From contig PABP01000021.1 in assembly GCA_002699585.1 (NCBI GenBank), positions 62,001 to 126,000 of the forward strand: a stretch of DNA of 64,000 nt. The letters run 5' to 3'. This stretch comes from Anaerolineaceae bacterium (GTDB taxonomy: Bacteria > Chloroflexota > Anaerolineae > Aggregatilineales > Phototrophicaceae). Both the position numbers and the translations under genes were made by a program. Positions 60,529 through 64,000 of the stretch are shown here, piece by piece; positions within the stretch are counted from its first letter, which is position 1; each line of letters opens with the position of its first letter. Below the pieces are notes generated by a model, which was not told the DNA's origin, made no database searches, and worked only from the letters and a program-made list of their open reading frames with translations.

Positions 60529-62841
60529 ATGTTTCGACGGTTTATAAGAGATCAACGCCCTATGCGTGAAGAAAGATCGCCAGAGGCTGAAGGGCAGCGG
60601 CGGCGGCGTGGCCAGACTTTGGCCGAGTTTGCTATCTCGTTGCCATTGTTGCTCATACTGGTATTCGGCATCGTAGAATTTGGCCGCATGTTTCAATCAT
60701 GGGTCACTATCCAGAATGCAGCGCGTGCTGCGGCGCGCTACGCTGTCACTGGGCGCTATAACGAAGAGCGCTACGATATCGATACTTTATTGCCCTGTAC
60801 GGTCGATCTGGATGAGAATAATCTTTCTCTTAGCAGTCGGAATGTCCAGTATTTGGATGCCGATGGCAACATGGCAACACGCACGGTGGAAGTATATATT
60901 TCGAATACCCCAGGTGGCGAAGAAGTCTACGCGACCTGGTATGGGGAAGAAGACTGTTTCCCTGATGCGGAAAGCTTGGACCGTCGTGAAGACATGCTGC
61001 GTTTGGCATCCATATATGATGAAGCCTGGGATGCATCGACAGGCTTGTTGCGTCAAGGGCTACAGACTGGGCCGATTGAAACAGCCCCAACAGCTCAAGA
61101 CGTTGAAGATTTCCTCTATGGTTATTGGGGCAATCCAACACCCGAGATGAATGAACGCGGTTGGTTCCATGTGGAAATCTGTAGTACGCGTGAACAGCAG
61201 TATTCTGATACACTAACGAATATTGTCCCTGTCAATGCGGATGCCAGAGATGATCGGCGTTTTCATGATCTAGACCCGACAACAGAATACCCATATGGTT
61301 CGTGTATCTTACAGGAACAGCCGGATTCTTCCGCAGCGGGAGCCGGTGGGATTGCTGATCAGTATGGCGTACCCTGGGCCGATGCCGGTAGCGGTGGTCA
61401 GATTGTCAATATCGGCATTATCTACAATCATCCGCTGATTACGCCGCTTGGTTTGGCCTCATTTGTTCGCATGTCAGCCCGTCGTTCGGCTGTGAACGAA
61501 GCTTTCCGTGTGACCAATGCAGAGCGTTCCCTCGGCCCGACGAATCCTGGTGGCCCTGGTCTCTATAACCCAACACCACCGACGGCGACACATACACCCA
61601 CAGCATCGGATACGCCGGAAGCAACCGAGCCGTTGCCGACCAATACGCCCTATTATACACCGACTGATGCGCCGTTTAGTTGTGACAAGATCAGTGTGTA
61701 TAACCTGAGCTATGGTGCGAATTCTGTTCTCTTGACAGTCCGTAATGACAACGCCCAGGATACGTTTATCACAGGTACCGACCTTGAATGGAACGATGGC
61801 GAAGTTAAGCCTGACTTCCCGAACATCTATATGGGCTTCATGTATATCAATGATGATGTCTTCTGGCGCGGTACGGATAGCACATCGCCAACCGACACTT
61901 TCATTGAAGGTACATTCTTTACTGGCGCGGATCGCAGGATCAGTGGACGCTCGACATCTCCTTGGGAAGGCGTATTCGTCAATGGTCCTGTCATTCTCCA
62001 GACTTATCTACGCCCGTGGGATTTCTCCGGCTCGTATTTCTTCTTCGATCATCCGACAGAGGACACAGACTGTGAAATCCTGTTAACGGTTGACCCGGAA
62101 CCGGAATCGACCAATACGCCGGAAGGCTTTGAGCCTAGCCCGACCTTTACGCCAGATTGCGCATCCTCGACCCTGAGTGTTGAGTTTGTCAGCTTCGATC
62201 CCTTAGGCGATGTGCGCTTCCGTATCGTGAATAACCGACCTGTGGTATCGAATCTGCTTGATTTCAACATCGTCTGGCCAACAGATATTGCGGGCCTTAA
62301 GCTCCAGAGGGTGGTTGTGGGTGGTTCATCCGCTAATGATATTCCACCCGGTGCGGTTGTCTGGCAAAACACGGCAGGTGGTGATACATCTCCGCCAACG
62401 CGAGGTTCAAATGCTAGCGATGGTCAATGGTTGCTGGACTATACATTCCCGCCGAACTCATCGACCTTCCTCCACTTGGACTTCACAGGTACAGGCGCTC
62501 CTGCATTGAACCAGCTTGGCGCTGCACCTGCAGACTTCAATGGCTCATGGTTTGAGATTAGCTGTGGCCGTGAAGGTGTGGGTGATGGTAGTGGTACGCC
62601 GCCAACCGGACGTATCTTCCCATCAGAGCTGCCAACACCGACCAATACGCCGGTTCCGCAGCCGACCAACACGCCGCGCCCGACGCACACACCTGGCCCG
62701 ACAAACACGCCGCGTCCGACCCGTACGCCTGGCCCGACGGCTACGCCTGGCCCGACGAACACACCGCGTCCAACCGCTACGGATGTTCCGCCAACTGAAG
62801 AAGAAGATGATGATCCAGGTGGCATCGGCCCGTCAGAATAG
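60529..62841 (+). CDS. TadE-like protein with stalk and adhesin-like domains
   Basis: A 770-residue exported protein. Residues 25-60 carry the TadE motif and helix (RRGQTLAEFAISLPLLLILV, FGIVEFGRM), then NAARAAARYAV. The outer part has a domain to about 330, a Thr/Pro linker (PTPPTATHTPTASDTPEATE), two related beta domains beginning CDKISVYNLSYGANSVLLTV (about 385) and CASSTLSVEFVSFDPLGDVR (about 545), and a C-terminal stalk of PTNTPRPTHTPGPT units that ends in an acidic tail. There is no sorting signal at the end. AAAGGAAAG precedes the ATG. Third of the TadE-like genes. Confidence 0.87.
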   Translation: MFRRFIRDQRPMREERSPEAEGQRRRRGQTLAEFAISLPLLLILVFGIVEFGRMFQSWVTIQNAARAAARYAVTGRYNEERYDIDTLLPCTVDLDENNLSLSSRNVQYLDADGNMATRTVEVYISNTPGGEEVYATWYGEEDCFPDAESLDRREDMLRLASIYDEAWDASTGLLRQGLQTGPIETAPTAQDVEDFLYGYWGNPTPEMNERGWFHVEICSTREQQYSDTLTNIVPVNADARDDRRFHDLDPTTEYPYGSCILQEQPDSSAAGAGGIADQYGVPWADAGSGGQIVNIGIIYNHPLITPLGLASFVRMSARRSAVNEAFRVTNAERSLGPTNPGGPGLYNPTPPTATHTPTASDTPEATEPLPTNTPYYTPTDAPFSCDKISVYNLSYGANSVLLTVRNDNAQDTFITGTDLEWNDGEVKPDFPNIYMGFMYINDDVFWRGTDSTSPTDTFIEGTFFTGADRRISGRSTSPWEGVFVNGPVILQTYLRPWDFSGSYFFFDHPTEDTDCEILLTVDPEPESTNTPEGFEPSPTFTPDCASSTLSVEFVSFDPLGDVRFRIVNNRPVVSNLLDFNIVWPTDIAGLKLQRVVVGGSSANDIPPGAVVWQNTAGGDTSPPTRGSNASDGQWLLDYTFPPNSSTFLHLDFTGTGAPALNQLGAAPADFNGSWFEISCGREGVGDGSGTPPTGRIFPSELPTPTNTPVPQPTNTPRPTHTPGPTNTPRPTRTPGPTATPGPTNTPRPTATDVPPTEEEDDDPGGIGPSE
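62636..62800. repeat. In-gene repeats coding PTNTPRPT
   Basis: Imperfect repeats of CCGACCAACACGCCGCGYCC code the C-terminal stalk of the third TadE-like protein. All keep frame. Confidence 0.75.
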
Positions 62842-62864
62842 GCGAAGAGTAAGATGATAAACGG

Positions 62865-62892
62865 ACAGCTCCCTACTCAGGGAGCTGTTTTG
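62865..62892 (+). terminator. Rho-independent terminator of the TadE-like genes
   Basis: ACAGCTCCCT-ACTC-AGGGAGCTGT is a perfect 10-bp stem with a 4-base loop, followed by TTTTG. It lies 23 bases after the last TadE-like gene. Confidence 0.9.
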
Positions 62893-62904
62893 TTATCAGG
62901 TAAC

Positions 62905-63471
62905 TTATTCTGATGAAAGTGACTGAATATGTTGTTGTAGGGTAGCGTAGCTGATGGGGCCATAGTAAATGGTGACAATCTGTCCAGCGGGGTTGATAAC
63001 AACTGTTGTAGGTAAACCGCGCACTTGATAGGTTTCGCTCACCAAACCGTCACGGTCGATGGCAATGTCAAATGTTAGGTCCAGATCATGTACCCAGTTC
63101 ATGACATCTGTGCGCCTTTCTCCCGCGTTGATGCCAATGATGTGGATGCTATCCTCATAATCAGTATGAATTGCCTGTAAATCGGCCATTTCCGCTCTAC
63201 AAGGCCCACACCAGGTAGCCCAGAAGTTTAGCACTATGAGCTTGCCCGTTGTGACAGATAGACTGAACCTTGTGCCATCCAATAAATTGAGTGTGACATC
63301 TGGTGCTTTGGCTCCAGTCTCTGGTGCGATGAACAGGCCACTGTCATTGAGGTAGCCTGTGAATTCATACCGATCTGGCAAGCCACCTATCGCTAGCAAG
63401 AAGGCCCCTCCACTCGCTACTAAGGTTGCTAGAATGAGGGTAAAGGCTCTTATGATAGTTGAACGGCGCAT
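62905..63471 (-). CDS. TlpA/ResA-like thioredoxin, membrane anchored
   Basis: A 188-residue exported thiol-disulphide oxidoreductase. One N-terminal helix (about 8-30) anchors it. The AhpC/TSA-type domain has the active site WATWCGPCRAEM with C88 and C91, and the cis-Pro region VRGLPTTVVINPAG. Such proteins reduce disulphides in cytochrome c maturation or other exported proteins. It starts 24 bases after the next upstream gene, a paralogue, stops. Confidence 0.92.
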   Translation of the reverse strand: MRRSTIIRAFTLILATLVASGGAFLLAIGGLPDRYEFTGYLNDSGLFIAPETGAKAPDVTLNLLDGTRFSLSVTTGKLIVLNFWATWCGPCRAEMADLQAIHTDYEDSIHIIGINAGERRTDVMNWVHDLDLTFDIAIDRDGLVSETYQVRGLPTTVVINPAGQIVTIYYGPISYATLQQHIQSLSSE

Positions 63472-63495
63472 CTAGATGCTACGATGGCTTTTGAC

Positions 63496-64000
63496 CTAGC
63501 TGGCCAAAATGGATGTAATGACTGGTACAAGCTGGGACTGCGTAACAATACCAAAGCTCTGGAATTGAATCACACCCTCAGGGTCGATCAAGATCGTACT
63601 GGGTTGGCTGGTGATGTTATACAGCTTGTTGACGACATCATCTTCATCCAGAGCCAATGGGAACGTCAAATCGAATTCTTCCTGGAATGCCAGAATGTCC
63701 TCAGTGGTATCGTTCACAGCGATAGCCAGTATCGTTAGCCCGTCATCCGCATATTGCTCGTATAATGCCTGCAAATCTGGCATTTCTCGGCGACAGGGGC
63801 CGCACCACGTTCCCCAGAAGTTCAGCAGCACGGTCTGTCCTCGAAGACTTTCCAAGCTGGTTTGCTCACCATCGATTGTAGTAATAGTAAAATCTGGTGC
63901 TGTGTTGCCTATTTCCAGGCCCTCTATTGCATCACTTTGCTGTGCCAGTGCTTCGATACTGCTGACGCCTTCGGTGGCAATATCGGTTAGAGGACCATCC
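63496..64000 (-). CDS. TlpA/ResA-like thioredoxin, 5' part missing
   Basis: The C-terminal 167 residues of a second TlpA-like protein; the frame is open to the window edge, so the start and any signal anchor are outside. An internal TTG at 63855 is not the start, since the domain begins upstream of it with EIGNTAPDFTITTIDGEQTS. The active site is WGTWCGPCRREM and the cis-Pro region ITSQPSTILIDPEG. It precedes the other TlpA gene by 24 bases on the same strand, so they are co-transcribed paralogues. Confidence 0.9.
   Translation of the reverse strand, partial: DGPLTDIATEGVSSIEALAQQSDAIEGLEIGNTAPDFTITTIDGEQTSLESLRGQTVLLNFWGTWCGPCRREMPDLQALYEQYADDGLTILAIAVNDTTEDILAFQEEFDLTFPLALDEDDVVNKLYNITSQPSTILIDPEGVIQFQSFGIVTQSQLVPVITSILAS

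Noticed and set aside
62636-62800. CRISPR-like or satellite repeat
   Set aside because: Codes a continuous PTNTP stalk in the TadE-like gene.

Overview
The window is a 64 kb piece of a mid-GC bacterial chromosome that reads most like Chloroflexota (probably an Anaerolineae-type lineage). This assignment is inference. It rests on many exported proteins with Thr/Pro-rich linkers (TPTxT, PTNTP), many lipoproteins with short LxAC lipoboxes, a two-subunit ferredoxin-type 2-oxoacid oxidoreductase beside aconitase, and a Tad apparatus with very large TadE/TadG-like proteins. No rRNA, tRNA, CRISPR array, insertion sequence or prophage was seen.

Layout, left to right. 1-8.1 kb, all minus strand: the 5' part of a calcium-type P-type ATPase, two secreted beta-domain proteins, and korA-korB with an upstream GntR/FCD regulator. 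8.3-16.8 kb: a dTDP-sugar epimerase, a deoxynucleoside kinase, a small gene coupled to a lipoprotein, an aminotransferase, an acidic coiled-coil protein, aconitase and a methyltransferase divergent from a LysR regulator. 17.9-25.8 kb: a membrane-anchored DsbA-like protein, then a minus-strand run of lon, an AlbA_2/Schlafen-type ATPase, a beta-propeller lipoprotein, fabG and a HIT protein. 26-30.2 kb: an Ig-like exported protein, a solute-binding-type lipoprotein and two GT2 glycosyltransferases.

30.3-39.8 kb, minus strand: hpf, comF, then the Tad motor genes (two TadC/TadB platform proteins, CpaF ATPase, a receiver-CpaE fusion, CpaB), with a cytosolic histidine kinase/NarL-type regulator pair behind them. 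40.2-43.5 kb, plus strand: pgeF, yggS, yggT, DUF167 and a lipoprotein with a duplicated domain. 43.5-46.9 kb, minus strand: a NACHT-HEAT NTPase and a coiled-coil zinc-ribbon protein. 47-55.4 kb, plus strand: five large polytopic GT-C-like membrane proteins with one small soluble protein among them, then a PspA-like coiled-coil protein. 56.3-62.8 kb: three TadE/TadG-like exported proteins, one with a von Willebrand A domain. The end holds two tandem TlpA-type thioredoxins, the second cut by the window edge.

The Tad parts are in two blocks 19 kb apart: cytoplasmic and membrane motor in one, surface subunits in the other. No secretin, prepilin peptidase or major Flp pilin is in the window. The most unusual items are the NACHT-HEAT protein with Arg in place of the Walker A Lys, the three giant TadE-like proteins, and the korA leader, where a hairpin separates a strong Shine-Dalgarno from the start codon and would restore normal spacing when folded.
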